Assembly (NCBI GenBank): GCA_002011075.2
Contig: MTMA02000006.1
Location: forward strand, 268,860-332,859
Source: Candidatus Scotarchaeum otlingeri
GTDB taxonomy: Archaea > Thermoproteota > Nitrososphaeria > Geothermarchaeales > JDFR-13
Length of the DNA stretch: 64,000 nt
Direction: 5' to 3'
Shown here: positions 34,368 through 43,581 of the stretch, piece by piece
Layout of the letters: every line of letters begins with the position of its first letter
How positions within the stretch are numbered: position 1 is the first letter of the stretch
Program-made: the position numbers and the translations under genes
The notes under the pieces: generated by a model
The model's database searches: none
What the model saw: the letters and a program-made list of their open reading frames with translations, nothing else
What the model was told of the DNA's origin: nothing

Positions 34368-35576
34368 TTGGCATACTATGGAGACCCAGAGTCCTATAAA
34401 TCCCTAGAAAATTTAGCATTGGACTATGCTGTTAAAGCTGTTGAAGCGGATAAAAGGGGCTTACGGTCACTAGCTATTTCTAATTATCAAAAAGCTGTGG
34501 AGTATTTAATAAAATTTATTGAATTATATCCTGATTCTCCTCTTAAACAAGCATATCTTAAAAAAGTTAGAGAATATAGGTATAGAATAGCTTATCTTAG
34601 AGGTATGGTTTCTGGAGACGCGGGCGAAGCCAGGATATATGCAAGTGACGTTGATGATGTGGGTAGTTCTAATGATGGGAGTGATACCCATACATCGACA
34701 AGTAGAAGAAGCGTTTTAGGTGTATCGCCTTATAAGTCTATGATTACTTGGGAGGATGTAGTTGGACTAGATGAAGTAAAAAAGGCGTTGAGACAAGCCA
34801 TAGTGTATCCTACAAAGAGACCAGACCTTTTCCCCTTAGGATGGCCACGAGGTATATTATTATATGGCCCTCCGGGATGCGGTAAAACCACCTTAGCTGC
34901 TGCGATTTCAAACGAAATAGAAGGTTATTTCTATCCGATTGATGCTTCTATGATAATGTCCAAGTGGCTAGGGGAAGGTGAAAAAAATGTAGCGGCATTA
35001 TTTAGAGACTTAAGGGAAATAGCCCGGTCAAGGACTCCCGTGATATTATTTATAGATGAGGTGGACTCAATTTTGGGCATAAGAGTACAGGAAGTTGGTG
35101 GTGAAGTACGAATTAGAAACCAGTTTCTAAAAGAAATGGATGGACTACAGGATAAAGATAATTACAAATTACCGTTGTTCGTTATAGCTTCAACAAATAA
35201 GCCTTGGGCACTTGATTGGGGTTTCATAAGACGGTTTCAAAGAAGAATATTTGTACCGATGCCTGATATGGAGACGCGCGCTGCGCTCTTCGAATATTAT
35301 TTGAGAGATGTCCGTAAAGACAGTATAGATTACAACTATTTGGCTAGGATATCAAATGGGTATACACCTAGTGATATACGTGATATATGTCAGCTAGCTG
35401 TATTGGAGGCAGTTTCGGAATTGTTTGAATCAGGTAAGGCTATTAATCCTGATAGCAAACCTAGACCTCTAAATACGAAAGACATAGAGGAAGCTATCCA
35501 TAGAATAAAACCCAGTATAACACCTGAAATAGAAGCTGTATATGTCAAGTGGGCTGATAAGTTTAGAGCATTCTAA
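34368..35576 (+). CDS. cdvC: AAA ATPase CdvC (Vps4 homologue)
   Basis: 402 aa. An N-terminal MIT three-helix domain (about 5-75: ENLALDYAVKAVEADKRGLRSLAISNYQKAVEYLIKF) and a Ser/Asp-rich linker precede the AAA domain. Walker A GPPGCGKT is at about 167, Walker B ILFIDEVD at about 226, and the arginine fingers follow in FIRRFQRRIF. The Vps4 C-terminal helix ends the chain. It disassembles ESCRT-III polymers during division. TTG 34368 start. Its stop overlaps the convergent aspS stop by 4 bp. Confidence 0.95.
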   Translation: MAYYGDPESYKSLENLALDYAVKAVEADKRGLRSLAISNYQKAVEYLIKFIELYPDSPLKQAYLKKVREYRYRIAYLRGMVSGDAGEARIYASDVDDVGSSNDGSDTHTSTSRRSVLGVSPYKSMITWEDVVGLDEVKKALRQAIVYPTKRPDLFPLGWPRGILLYGPPGCGKTTLAAAISNEIEGYFYPIDASMIMSKWLGEGEKNVAALFRDLREIARSRTPVILFIDEVDSILGIRVQEVGGEVRIRNQFLKEMDGLQDKDNYKLPLFVIASTNKPWALDWGFIRRFQRRIFVPMPDMETRAALFEYYLRDVRKDSIDYNYLARISNGYTPSDIRDICQLAVLEAVSELFESGKAINPDSKPRPLNTKDIEEAIHRIKPSITPEIEAVYVKWADKFRAF

Positions 35577-36847
35577 GGCTCAAGCCTCTCTGGATCCCTG
35601 GGATATAAGACAACCTCCCTAATATTTTCTCTCCCCGTTATGACAAGCAAAAATCTATCTAACCCTAGGCCGAATCCGGCATGAGGTGGCATACCGTAAT
35701 TATAAAATTTGGTATGGAATTCGAATATGGAAGGATCCAGTCCTTTATCGGATAGATTTTTCTTTAACTGATCAACGTTATGTTCACGTGTTCCCCCACT
35801 GCTTAACTCTATTTCTCTATACATCAGATCAAAGGATTCAGTAAGTTTATCACCTTTCCTTTTGATATAAAATGGTTTACTTCTCCATGGCCAATCTATT
35901 ATGAAAAAGAAGTCACCTATTTCTTTTGATATTACTCGAAGAGCATCAGAATCTAAATCCTCTCCCCACTCAAACTCATATCCTGACTTATGTAGTATTT
36001 CTAGGGAATCATCATAAGTTAAGATAGGTATCTTTCCAGGTGGAGATGGGGGTCTATGCCCCAAAATTTGTATCTCTTTTTGTGCAGTTTCTATTATATT
36101 TTCTAATACATAATTAACTAATTCTTCTAGGACATTCATGGCATCCTTATAATTTGCGAATGATATTTCTAGGTCTACACTTATAAATTCATTTAAATGT
36201 TTCCGGGTATGTGATTTCTCAGCTCTAAAATAAGGGGCTATCTCGAAAACCCCGTCAAAACCCAGCATTAATTGTTCTTTATAGAGCTGAGGACTCTGAG
36301 CTAGATATGCGGTTCTATTAAAATATTCAACTGGAAATAAATCTGCTCCACCTTCAGTTCCTGAAGCTATTATCTTTGGAGTATGAATTTCGATGAATCC
36401 CTTAGTATTAGCGAAAAAGTCACGTATAAGATTTGTTACCTTACTTCTTATTGAAAAAATAGCATAGATATGCGGTATCCTTATACTTAATGCTCGTGAG
36501 TCTAAAATTGTATTTAATAATGCAGGTACGCGGCCGCTCGGATCTAGCGGCAATGGGGTCTTAGACAATCCTACAACCTTAACGCTCTCAGGAATTATTT
36601 CTAATTTATTTCCAAACTTTCTTACATTTCCAACAATAACTACGCTGCTTTGCCGAGTTATTTCCTCAACATCTCTCCATAAATCTTCATTCCCTGTCTT
36701 CTTTAGTGTTACTTGAATGGTCTCCAATCCTTGTCTTATTGTCAAAAACATAACCTTTCCAACTATCCTTTTGTCTTCGATCCACCCGCATATCTTAACT
36801 TTCTTCCCTATATAGTTAGGCAACTCGGTTATAGGTATTCTCTTCAT
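35573..36847 (-). CDS. aspS: Aspartyl-tRNA synthetase
   Basis: Class II synthetase, 424 aa, archaeal short form. N-terminal OB fold (about 1-100, KVKICGWIEDKR), motif 2 FRAEKSHTRKHLNEF, and motif 3 GFGLGLDRFLLVI. No bacterial GAD insertion. Whether it also charges tRNA-Asn is not clear from sequence alone. Downstream of, and overlapping by 4 bp, the NusA-like gene. Confidence 0.95.
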   Translation of the reverse strand: MKRIPITELPNYIGKKVKICGWIEDKRIVGKVMFLTIRQGLETIQVTLKKTGNEDLWRDVEEITRQSSVVIVGNVRKFGNKLEIIPESVKVVGLSKTPLPLDPSGRVPALLNTILDSRALSIRIPHIYAIFSIRSKVTNLIRDFFANTKGFIEIHTPKIIASGTEGGADLFPVEYFNRTAYLAQSPQLYKEQLMLGFDGVFEIAPYFRAEKSHTRKHLNEFISVDLEISFANYKDAMNVLEELVNYVLENIIETAQKEIQILGHRPPSPPGKIPILTYDDSLEILHKSGYEFEWGEDLDSDALRVISKEIGDFFFIIDWPWRSKPFYIKRKGDKLTESFDLMYREIELSSGGTREHNVDQLKKNLSDKGLDPSIFEFHTKFYNYGMPPHAGFGLGLDRFLLVITGRENIREVVLYPRDPERLEP

Positions 36848-37344
36848 CTCATATACCCCAGCTTTACATCTACACCTCTAAGTTCTTTGACTATACTTTT
36901 TACGAGCCTCTCTTTCTCTCTTCTTAACCTTTTGCGTAACACTATTCTGGTCTCTTTACTTCCATCTGGTAACCATATTATGTTTATGGTCTCAACAGGA
37001 ACTGGATATAATAATCCCTCTATAAATTCTCTGAAATTTGGATGGTCCTCAACTAAATAGACTTTTCTACCAAATTTTTCTTCTAGGTCCCTAATTATCT
37101 TCTTTCCATGTGATAACATCAACCTTAGATCTCCTTTTTTAAAGATTAAAACAAGATAGTTATCTATATATAATGCCCTCTTAAATGACACTGTATCCAG
37201 CTCTTTTTTATCCTTAGCTGCCCTGCCTAGATATATAGAAATATCTACGTCTAAACTGGTTATTTTTCCGGTTCTTAATTCACGTTCACAACTTGTACAT
37301 AACACTCCTGTAACTTGGCAAACCTTGCATAACGCGGTTTTCAT
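36844..37344 (-). CDS. NusA-like KH-domain protein with N-terminal zinc motif
   Basis: 166 aa. Two Cys pairs CKVCQVTGVLCTSC at the N-terminus suggest a small zinc knuckle. The middle contains KH-like segments: GRAAKDKKEL, LSHGKKIIRDLEEKFGRKVYLVED (GxxG region). The C-terminus is highly basic. It resembles archaeal NusA-related RNA-binding proteins, but the zinc motif is an addition. It is encoded directly upstream of aspS with overlapping stop and start. Confidence 0.7.
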   Translation of the reverse strand: MKTALCKVCQVTGVLCTSCERELRTGKITSLDVDISIYLGRAAKDKKELDTVSFKRALYIDNYLVLIFKKGDLRLMLSHGKKIIRDLEEKFGRKVYLVEDHPNFREFIEGLLYPVPVETINIIWLPDGSKETRIVLRKRLRREKERLVKSIVKELRGVDVKLGYMR

Positions 37345-37617
37345 AGAGTATCTCCATCCATTCTACAAAATGTAAAATATAATATAGCTCTTTTTATAAA
37401 TAGGTATTATATATTTTGTTTGCTATTACAGCAAGATTACTAATGTTTCTTATATAGGGTTTCAAATTAAATTTTCATATGGACATCATATTATTATTAA
37501 TGATACAAGGTTTCGAGATGCATATATTTAATTTATTATATTTAGATTTTATTTTATATTTTATTTAACTTATCATATATAGTATATTATTATATGTAAA
37601 GATATAGTGGTGGTGGA

Positions 37618-38139
37618 ATGAGCATGAGTAAAGGTAGAAGAGGCCGTAAGAAAGGTAAGAAGAACTATAGATTGGCAGGGGTCGACGAGCCGCTGACAAA
37701 GTCGGTCTACTACTTGTTGTCGTTACTTAGGATGAAAGCTAAAGGAGAATATGTATATAGGGTCGATATAAAGCAGTCCCAATTAGCCGAAGAATTAAAA
37801 ATTTCTAGGCAAGCATTAAGTGTCAAGCTTAGACCTTTGATACAAAAGGGCTATATCAGAACAGGGAGAGGATTTATTGAGTTAACAGAGAAGGGATTGA
37901 ACTTTATGGGATACTATGCAAAACCTGTATATGTTATGGTCTCTGTAGAACCTATAAAACGCAGAGAAATATATCACACATTAAAAGAAAAGGGTTTTGG
38001 CCGGCTAACTAGAGTGGCAGGGGATGTGGATTTGATAATCGAGGCAGACGGCACAAAGGCAGCGGAAATCCTAGAATACCTTAGTACCCTAGATGGAATT
38101 AAGAGCACCAAAACGTATTTTGCATTGGAAGAGATCTGA
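37618..38139 (+). CDS. Lrp/AsnC-like HTH regulator
   Basis: 173 aa. A basic N-terminus is followed by a helix-turn-helix (about 50-90: YRVDIKQSQLAEELKISRQALSVKLRPLIQKGYIRTGRGFIELTEKG). A C-terminal RAM/ACT-like domain (about 100-172) ends with ILEYLSTLDGIKSTKTYFAL, the strand pattern of Lrp effector domains. It has its own 273-bp upstream region rich in A/T. A local or nutrient regulator is likely; the ligand is unknown. Precedes sucC by 32 bp. Confidence 0.75.
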   Translation: MSMSKGRRGRKKGKKNYRLAGVDEPLTKSVYYLLSLLRMKAKGEYVYRVDIKQSQLAEELKISRQALSVKLRPLIQKGYIRTGRGFIELTEKGLNFMGYYAKPVYVMVSVEPIKRREIYHTLKEKGFGRLTRVAGDVDLIIEADGTKAAEILEYLSTLDGIKSTKTYFALEEI

Positions 38140-38171
38140 TAAAGAAATTTTTTAGGGAGGAATAATCCGGA

Positions 38172-39290
38172 TTGTACTTGATAGAATACGAAGGCAAGCA
38201 ATTATTTGTGAAATACGGTATAAAGATTCCCGATTCTATGATAATATCTCGAGACGAATATGTTGACCCCCCTAAGCCCTCTTTGAATTATCCCTTGGTT
38301 GTTAAAGGACAATATCCATATGGTGGTAGAGGAAAATCCGGGGCAGTGAAAATAGCCAATAATTATGAAGAATATATTGAGGCTATAAATAGTATTGCCC
38401 ATATCAGTGTTGGCGGTGTTAAACCTAGGTATATCCTAATAGAAGAATTTGTTCCTCATGAAAAAGAATATTATTTAAGCATAATAATGTCACGTAAAGA
38501 TAAGAAGCCTGTTATCTTAGTCTCTAAATATGGAGGCATAGATGTTGAGGAACTAGCGGGTAAACCGGGTTCTCTGATGAGCCTTGAAATAGATCCTTTA
38601 ATCGGTTATTCAGATTATCACGCCAAAATGGTTTCAAAGTTTCTTCTAAATAGACTTGATAAGGAATTGATGGACATGGTAAGAAGGCTTTATAGGCTAT
38701 TTATTGAAAACGATGTACTCTTGGTAGAAATAAATCCCTTGAGCATAAATGAGTCCCCTATAGCACTTGACTCTAAAGTCATGCTAGACGATAACGCTTA
38801 TTATCGCCATGATTATACCCAATATATTGAATATTCTATGCTTGCTTCTAAGGGTGAGCAGATTGCTAGGAAACATGGCTTCTCTTTCGTTCCACTTGAT
38901 GGTGATATAGGTGTAATTGGAAATGGAGCGGGCTTAGTAATGGCTACGGTTGATTTAGTAAATTATTATGGAGGATCTCCAGCTTGTTTTTTGGATGTCG
39001 GCGGCGGAGCTTCCTCTGAAAGGATTCAAAGAGCAATCGAGGTTATAGCTAATGAGCTTAACATTAGAAGTCTTCTCATAAATATATTTGCAGGTATAAC
39101 GAGGTGTGATGAAGTGGCTAGGGGTATAGTGCAAGCGAAAAAACTTCTTGAAGAAATGGGTATAAAAGTGGTAGTTAGATTGGTGGGTACCAATGAAGAC
39201 CTGGGAGCATCTATCCTTAGAGATGCTGGTTTTAAAGTATATAAAGAAATGGATGTTGCTGCTATGGAGGCTATAAAAAATGAGGGATGA
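38172..39290 (+). CDS. sucC: Succinyl-CoA ligase beta subunit
   Basis: 372 aa ATP-grasp subunit: VVKGQYPYGGRGKSGAVKIA, VEINPLS, LDSKVMLDDNA, and FLDVGGGASSERIQRAIEVI, LINIFAGITRCDEVARGI. Works with SucD to make ATP from succinyl-CoA, or the reverse. Starts at TTG 38172 with GGGAGGA upstream; overlaps sucD by 11 bp. Confidence 0.95.
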   Translation: MYLIEYEGKQLFVKYGIKIPDSMIISRDEYVDPPKPSLNYPLVVKGQYPYGGRGKSGAVKIANNYEEYIEAINSIAHISVGGVKPRYILIEEFVPHEKEYYLSIIMSRKDKKPVILVSKYGGIDVEELAGKPGSLMSLEIDPLIGYSDYHAKMVSKFLLNRLDKELMDMVRRLYRLFIENDVLLVEINPLSINESPIALDSKVMLDDNAYYRHDYTQYIEYSMLASKGEQIARKHGFSFVPLDGDIGVIGNGAGLVMATVDLVNYYGGSPACFLDVGGGASSERIQRAIEVIANELNIRSLLINIFAGITRCDEVARGIVQAKKLLEEMGIKVVVRLVGTNEDLGASILRDAGFKVYKEMDVAAMEAIKNEG

Positions 39291-40161
39291 TATTCCCGGA
39301 TTGTTACCTAAGAACCTACGGCTATTAGTTCAAGGTATAACTGGTAAAGAAGGAAGCTTTCATACTAAGATGATGCTAGATTATGGAACAAATATTGTAG
39401 CCGGAGTTACACCTGGTAAAGGAGGCTCATATATTCATGGTGTGCCTGTATATGACACTATAGCGGAAGCTGTCGAGGAATCAGAAGCTAATAGTAGCAT
39501 AATTTTTGTACCGGCTAGATTTGCTTATGATGCTGCTATGGAGGCTATATATAATCGCCTAAGTCCCATAGTAATCATAACAGAAGGCATACCGGCTCAT
39601 GATACAGTAAAGTTAGTGAATGCGGCAGCCAAATATAATGTTAGGGTAATTGGACCGAATACACCAGGATTAATCTTTCCAAATAAATATAAGATCGGAA
39701 TTCTTCCTGATAGGTACTTCGACGAGGGTGCGGTGGCTGTCGTTAGCAGAAGTGGTACATTGACATATGAAATCTCGATGAGTATGGTGAATAGAGGATT
39801 TGGGCAAAGAATTGTAATAGGCTGTGGGGGTGATTATATTATCGGTACAAATTTCATTGATATTTTAGAGATTCTTCGGAGAGATCTTGAGACTAAAGCT
39901 ATTGTCGTTATTGGTGAAATAGGGGGCGATGACGAGGAACGCTTAGCGGATTATATAATGCACACTAATTATCCTAAGCCTGTCGTTGCTTATGTGGCGG
40001 GACGTAGTGCTCCCCCTGGTAAAAGAATGGGGCATGCGGGTGCAATAATATCGGGAGGTATGGGTAGTGCAGAAAGTAAAATTAATAAATTTAAGGAAGC
40101 AGGTGTAAGAATAGCTTATAGACCATCAGAAGTGGTGGAGAAATTGATGGAAGTGATATGA
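39280..40161 (+). CDS. sucD: Succinyl-CoA ligase alpha subunit
   Basis: 293 aa with Rossmann CoA-binding fold: [39 protein letters not shown], and phospho-His252 in [17 protein letters not shown]. Partner of SucC. ATG 39280 lies inside sucC. Confidence 0.96.
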   Translation: MRDDIPGLLPKNLRLLVQGITGKEGSFHTKMMLDYGTNIVAGVTPGKGGSYIHGVPVYDTIAEAVEESEANSSIIFVPARFAYDAAMEAIYNRLSPIVIITEGIPAHDTVKLVNAAAKYNVRVIGPNTPGLIFPNKYKIGILPDRYFDEGAVAVVSRSGTLTYEISMSMVNRGFGQRIVIGCGGDYIIGTNFIDILEILRRDLETKAIVVIGEIGGDDEERLADYIMHTNYPKPVVAYVAGRSAPPGKRMGHAGAIISGGMGSAESKINKFKEAGVRIAYRPSEVVEKLMEVI

Positions 40162-40162
40162 A

Positions 40163-40342
40163 ATGAGTGACCCTTTTTTTGAATTAATGGTGGATGGAAG
40201 AACATTAGCACAAAGATATAGATTATACTATAAGATTTGTAGAGAGTGTGGAGCTAGGAATTCTCCAGCAGCAGATAAATGTAGGAAATGTAAAAGTAAA
40301 AACCTACGTTGGAAAAAGAGAACGTTAGGGATAAAGAAATAA
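40163..40342 (+). CDS. rpl40e: 50S ribosomal protein eL40
   Basis: 59 aa, below many gene-calling cut-offs. Reads [39 protein letters not shown] in part, with zinc ligands CRECGARN and CRKCKS, the diagnostic L40e pattern. No ubiquitin fusion. It starts one base after the sucD stop, with AGTGAT as a possible ribosome site within sucD. Confidence 0.93.
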   Translation: MSDPFFELMVDGRTLAQRYRLYYKICRECGARNSPAADKCRKCKSKNLRWKKRTLGIKK

Positions 40343-40409
40343 ATAGGTAAATAAATATAGACTTATTCCCGAGAGTCATAGTAATCATTCTTATAATTAG
40401 GTGTATTGA

Positions 40410-40482
40410 TGGGTCCGGCCGGATTCGAACCGGCGACCTCCTGCGCGTGAGGCAGGCGTCATAACCTCTAGACCACGGACCC
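40410..40482 (-). tRNA. tRNA-Val(CAC)
   Basis: Reverse strand: acceptor GGGTCCG/CGGACCC, D arm with GTC/GAC, anticodon stem CCTGC/GCAGG and loop CTCACGC giving anticodon CAC, T arm GCCGG-TTCGAAT-CCGGC, discriminator A. No intron and no encoded CCA, unlike tRNA-Ser and tRNA-Arg in this window. A T-rich box upstream near 40508-40520 may be its TATA. Confidence 0.93.
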
Positions 40483-40602
40483 CTAAAAAATTTTCATTAA
40501 TTGTATCTTAAAAATTCTCGTATCTATATTATTGATAATTGAATCTAATATAAATCAGATGGATATAACCTCAAATATTAATGAAGATATGATATTGTTG
40601 AT

Positions 40603-41172
40603 ATGACATATAATATAATTGTAACAGGTTCTCCAGGTGTTGGGAAAACAATGTTTTCTATAGCACTTTCTAAAAGAACAGATTATGAATATATTCCGAT
40701 GGATGATTTAATTATCTCTAACAAATTATATTTAGAGTATGATGATAAAAGAAATAGCTATGTCGCAGATATTAAGAAGTGTACAATATATTTTAGAGAG
40801 TTTTATGATAAGGGCGGGTTTATATTTGATAGCCATCTATCTCATCTTATAATTCCTAAACATTATGTTTATAAATGTATAGTGTTGAGATGTTCTCCAT
40901 ACATACTGTGGGAACGCCTAGAAAAAAAGAAGTATCAAAGAGAAAAAATTTTAGAGAACGTTCAATCGGAGATTCTTGATATAATCCTAAATGAATGTTT
41001 AGAAAAATATGGTGAAAATATGTTGATTTGTATTGATGTGTCTAATGGTGTCGATAGAAAATTAGATTTGGTTTTACAGTTATTAGAAAAAAACGCTAAT
41101 CTAATAGAAAGGGTTGACTGGCTTTCATTGATTTACGAAAAGGGAGATTTACATCGCTTTTTCCCTACTTAA
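40603..41172 (+). CDS. Adenylate kinase 6-like protein (Fap7/hCINAP family)
   Basis: 189 aa. P-loop GSPGVGKTMFSIAL (9-16), then YIPMDDLI, and DSHLSHLI and VLRCSPYILWERLEKKKYQREKILENVQSEILD, matching the AK6 fold and its long lid helix. AK6 proteins have adenylate kinase/ATPase activity and aid uS11 and 18S/16S rRNA maturation in eukaryotes and archaea. Its stop overlaps the convergent HerA-like gene by 8 bp. Confidence 0.85.
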   Translation: MTYNIIVTGSPGVGKTMFSIALSKRTDYEYIPMDDLIISNKLYLEYDDKRNSYVADIKKCTIYFREFYDKGGFIFDSHLSHLIIPKHYVYKCIVLRCSPYILWERLEKKKYQREKILENVQSEILDIILNECLEKYGENMLICIDVSNGVDRKLDLVLQLLEKNANLIERVDWLSLIYEKGDLHRFFPT

Positions 41173-42754
41173 TACGTGGTACCACTTTAATCAGAACCGG
41201 GTCTCTATACCTAAAATCTTTTATGATGGCCTCTCCTGTATCCAATTTTTTTAAGTGTTCTATTTGACTTTGTGATAAAGGCGCTGAATTTGCTATTATT
41301 TTTAGATCTTCCATGCCAATAATTCTATGATATATATGTATCGCTGCGTTCTTCACAACTTCATGCGAAATTTGACTAGGAAACTGAGAGACTATAAATA
41401 TGGACTCACCGAACTTCCTTAATTCACCGATCATTCTTTCCATCGTAGATGGAGGATCATAACTTCTTCTCGTAGGTACTATATATCTAGCTTCTTCAAC
41501 GACTGTTATATGATTGAATATGGAGGGCCCACTCATCAACCTATAATCATATAACTGTTTTAGCAATAGCTGAGAATATATTTCTCTTGTTTTAGTTTCC
41601 CTCAAATGACCTAATTCGATAACAACATTGGTAGAGAGTATTTTTTCCATTGATATTCTCTTATCTCCAATAAATGCATTTCTGGCTTGTCCTTTTATTA
41701 GCGGCGTCAATCTTCGCATTAGAGCCGCCTTAGTTTCGAGGTCATAGTAAGACTTCAATGGATATTTTTCTATCATCTTTATCAAGGCAGTTAGATTAGG
41801 TTCCTTTTCTCCTGTCATATCATAATTTTCCAACGTCGCTTCTAGGCTTAACTTAAAAAGATATGATTGCGGATGAGTGAAGCCATATGTATCAGAGAAA
41901 ATATCCGTGATAACAGCTATGTGTTCATCTCTATCTTCTATCCGAATTGGGTTTATAGGATTAAAAGTTAATTCCCCTTTCATACCGGGCCGAATTATTA
42001 TATGGTTGTTTGAGAGCATTTGTGAATATTCATTATGAAAGTCTAATACTAAGAACTTTATATCTCTAATTTGATTTAGTATCGTGGTTATTGTGGTTGT
42101 TTTACCGCTTCCAGTAACACCAAAGCACACGAGATGTCTTTTCAAATGCTCAGCCTGAAATCCATAGATAATACTTTTATTATCATTTTCTATTTTCCCA
42201 AGGATAATATCCGTATGTTCCGTTTCATCTTTTAACGGTATATAAAAATCCGGTTTAATTACACATGAAGATCTTGTAGGCTGTGGGAATCTTTCTGATA
42301 TAAAAATGGTCGGTGCATTACTTGACTCCTTATAGGAGGCATAATCCATTTCCTTAAGCGAGATCACCTGTCCACTTGATAATCTGATGAGTTGATAATT
42401 TGGAAATACGGCCATAAATGAACTTCTTATAATCTCTAGCCGCTTTCTTAACTCATCTTCTTCTTTACCGAAAGTTAGTATATAGCTGGCTGAACCCGAA
42501 TCTGAAAAACCACTTTCATATATCAACAATATCGGTATTCCCGTTCTATTAAGGGCTTCTATAAAGTTCTGATAGCTCTTGTAAATGTAATAATATTTGA
42601 CCCTAGGGTCTATGCCAACTAACTCATTAGTCATAATTAAATATCCAGCTATTAACCGCCTACCATTTTTATTTATAATTTCTATGTAGTCTTTATATTT
42701 ATATACGCCATGACTTTTGTTATGCTTTTTATTCTTAATGAATTTTGACCACAT
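41165..42754 (-). CDS. HerA/VirB4-like pumping ATPase, last gene of a pilus-like operon
   Basis: 529 aa. The N-terminal 190 residues are a VirB4/CedB-like module without clear membrane helices. The motor domain follows: Walker A FGVTGSGKTTT (about 210), VLDFHNEYS, Walker B-like HITVVEEARYIVP (about 420), and the sensor FIVSQFPSQI. HerA/VirB4 motors move DNA or proteins through membranes. It is last in a five-gene operon after GspE, GspF and pilin-like genes, suggesting a substrate-pumping role in that machine. Comparable ATPases power archaeal Ced/Ted DNA import. Exact assignment is inference. Confidence 0.8.
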   Translation of the reverse strand: MWSKFIKNKKHNKSHGVYKYKDYIEIINKNGRRLIAGYLIMTNELVGIDPRVKYYYIYKSYQNFIEALNRTGIPILLIYESGFSDSGSASYILTFGKEEDELRKRLEIIRSSFMAVFPNYQLIRLSSGQVISLKEMDYASYKESSNAPTIFISERFPQPTRSSCVIKPDFYIPLKDETEHTDIILGKIENDNKSIIYGFQAEHLKRHLVCFGVTGSGKTTTITTILNQIRDIKFLVLDFHNEYSQMLSNNHIIIRPGMKGELTFNPINPIRIEDRDEHIAVITDIFSDTYGFTHPQSYLFKLSLEATLENYDMTGEKEPNLTALIKMIEKYPLKSYYDLETKAALMRRLTPLIKGQARNAFIGDKRISMEKILSTNVVIELGHLRETKTREIYSQLLLKQLYDYRLMSGPSIFNHITVVEEARYIVPTRRSYDPPSTMERMIGELRKFGESIFIVSQFPSQISHEVVKNAAIHIYHRIIGMEDLKIIANSAPLSQSQIEHLKKLDTGEAIIKDFRYRDPVLIKVVPRIK

Positions 42755-42761
42755 ATTACGA

Positions 42762-42953
42762 CTACTCCGGCAACCAGTAAAATAATGTTTTTAATAACCA
42801 GTCGAGCCCTTCCCATAATTGATTGAATATAGCATCCAACTGAGTAGTAATTTTATTAATAGCTCCCATAGCAACAGCTAATCCGATAAATGCCATTATA
42901 ATTAATAACGTCTCTTCAAGGATCTGAACACCCTTCCTTCTCTTTTTTGACAT
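42762..42953 (-). CDS. Tiny pilin-like or TedC/CedA1-like membrane protein
   Basis: 63 aa: basic MSKKRRKG, then VQILEETLLIIMAFIGLAVAMGAI, an N-terminal hydrophobic helix with Q and E at positions used by class III signal peptides. A second amphipathic or hydrophobic C-terminal segment LWEGLDWLLKTLFYWL follows. Cleavage after Gly8 would leave a 55-residue pilin-like peptide. The alternative is a two-helix VirB2-like subunit, as in archaeal DNA-import pili. GGTGAAAGG precedes the ATG. It lies 7 bp before the HerA-like gene. Confidence 0.7.
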   Translation of the reverse strand: MSKKRRKGVQILEETLLIIMAFIGLAVAMGAINKITTQLDAIFNQLWEGLDWLLKTLFYWLPE

Positions 42954-42990
42954 TAGCCTTTCACCATAAGCACTCTTTCAGATGTTATTT

Positions 42991-43581
42991 TTATATACCC
43001 ACAATAATTTTGGTGACATATTGTACCGAGATAACATAAATCATGAAGAATAATACGGTTGCTCTAATAATTGACTTAATAGGTGGGTGACTAAATACTA
43101 TTGAAAAATAATATGTACTTATAACCAGAGAAATATAGGAAGCTATTGAAGGGATCAGAGGTATAATATTTGTGCCAAAATATACGCTTGATAGCATATT
43201 TAATAGACGCGGGAATATACCTGTTAATATAGCCATTATAATGGGTAAAAGTATCATAAGTATTTTTGATCGCCATTGATAAACGCGTTTAACGACTTTC
43301 ATTTCCTCCAAAGCATATCTTTCTTTCATCAACTCCTCTAAGTATCTAAAAGCTTCATAGGATGATGTCCCCGCCTCTCCGATCCGTGAGATAACATTAT
43401 ATAGCTTATTATCTAAATGGTCTCCTTTTACTATTTTATCAATAATCATCTCTAGAGAAGTTTCGCCACCGAGATACAATTCAGTTACTGCCCTCTCGAA
43501 ACTATAACCAACGGATATAAGTCTTATGATTTTAGTTAAAACTGATATGTTTTGTTCATCCAAGGTTTGGTACCCCTCCAC
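42991..43581 (-). CDS. GspF/TadC-like pilus platform protein, second half
   Basis: 196 aa. A cytoplasmic helical domain (about 1-105: LISVGYSFERAVTELYLGGETSLEMII and GEAGTSSYEAFRYLEELMKERYALEEMKV) precedes three membrane helices (about 108-190). This is the T2SSF pattern. Overlaps the preceding GspF-like gene by 26 bp. Many archaea fuse two such domains in one protein; here they are two genes, as TadB/TadC. Confidence 0.78.
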   Translation of the reverse strand: MEGYQTLDEQNISVLTKIIRLISVGYSFERAVTELYLGGETSLEMIIDKIVKGDHLDNKLYNVISRIGEAGTSSYEAFRYLEELMKERYALEEMKVVKRVYQWRSKILMILLPIIMAILTGIFPRLLNMLSSVYFGTNIIPLIPSIASYISLVISTYYFSIVFSHPPIKSIIRATVLFFMIYVISVQYVTKIIVGI

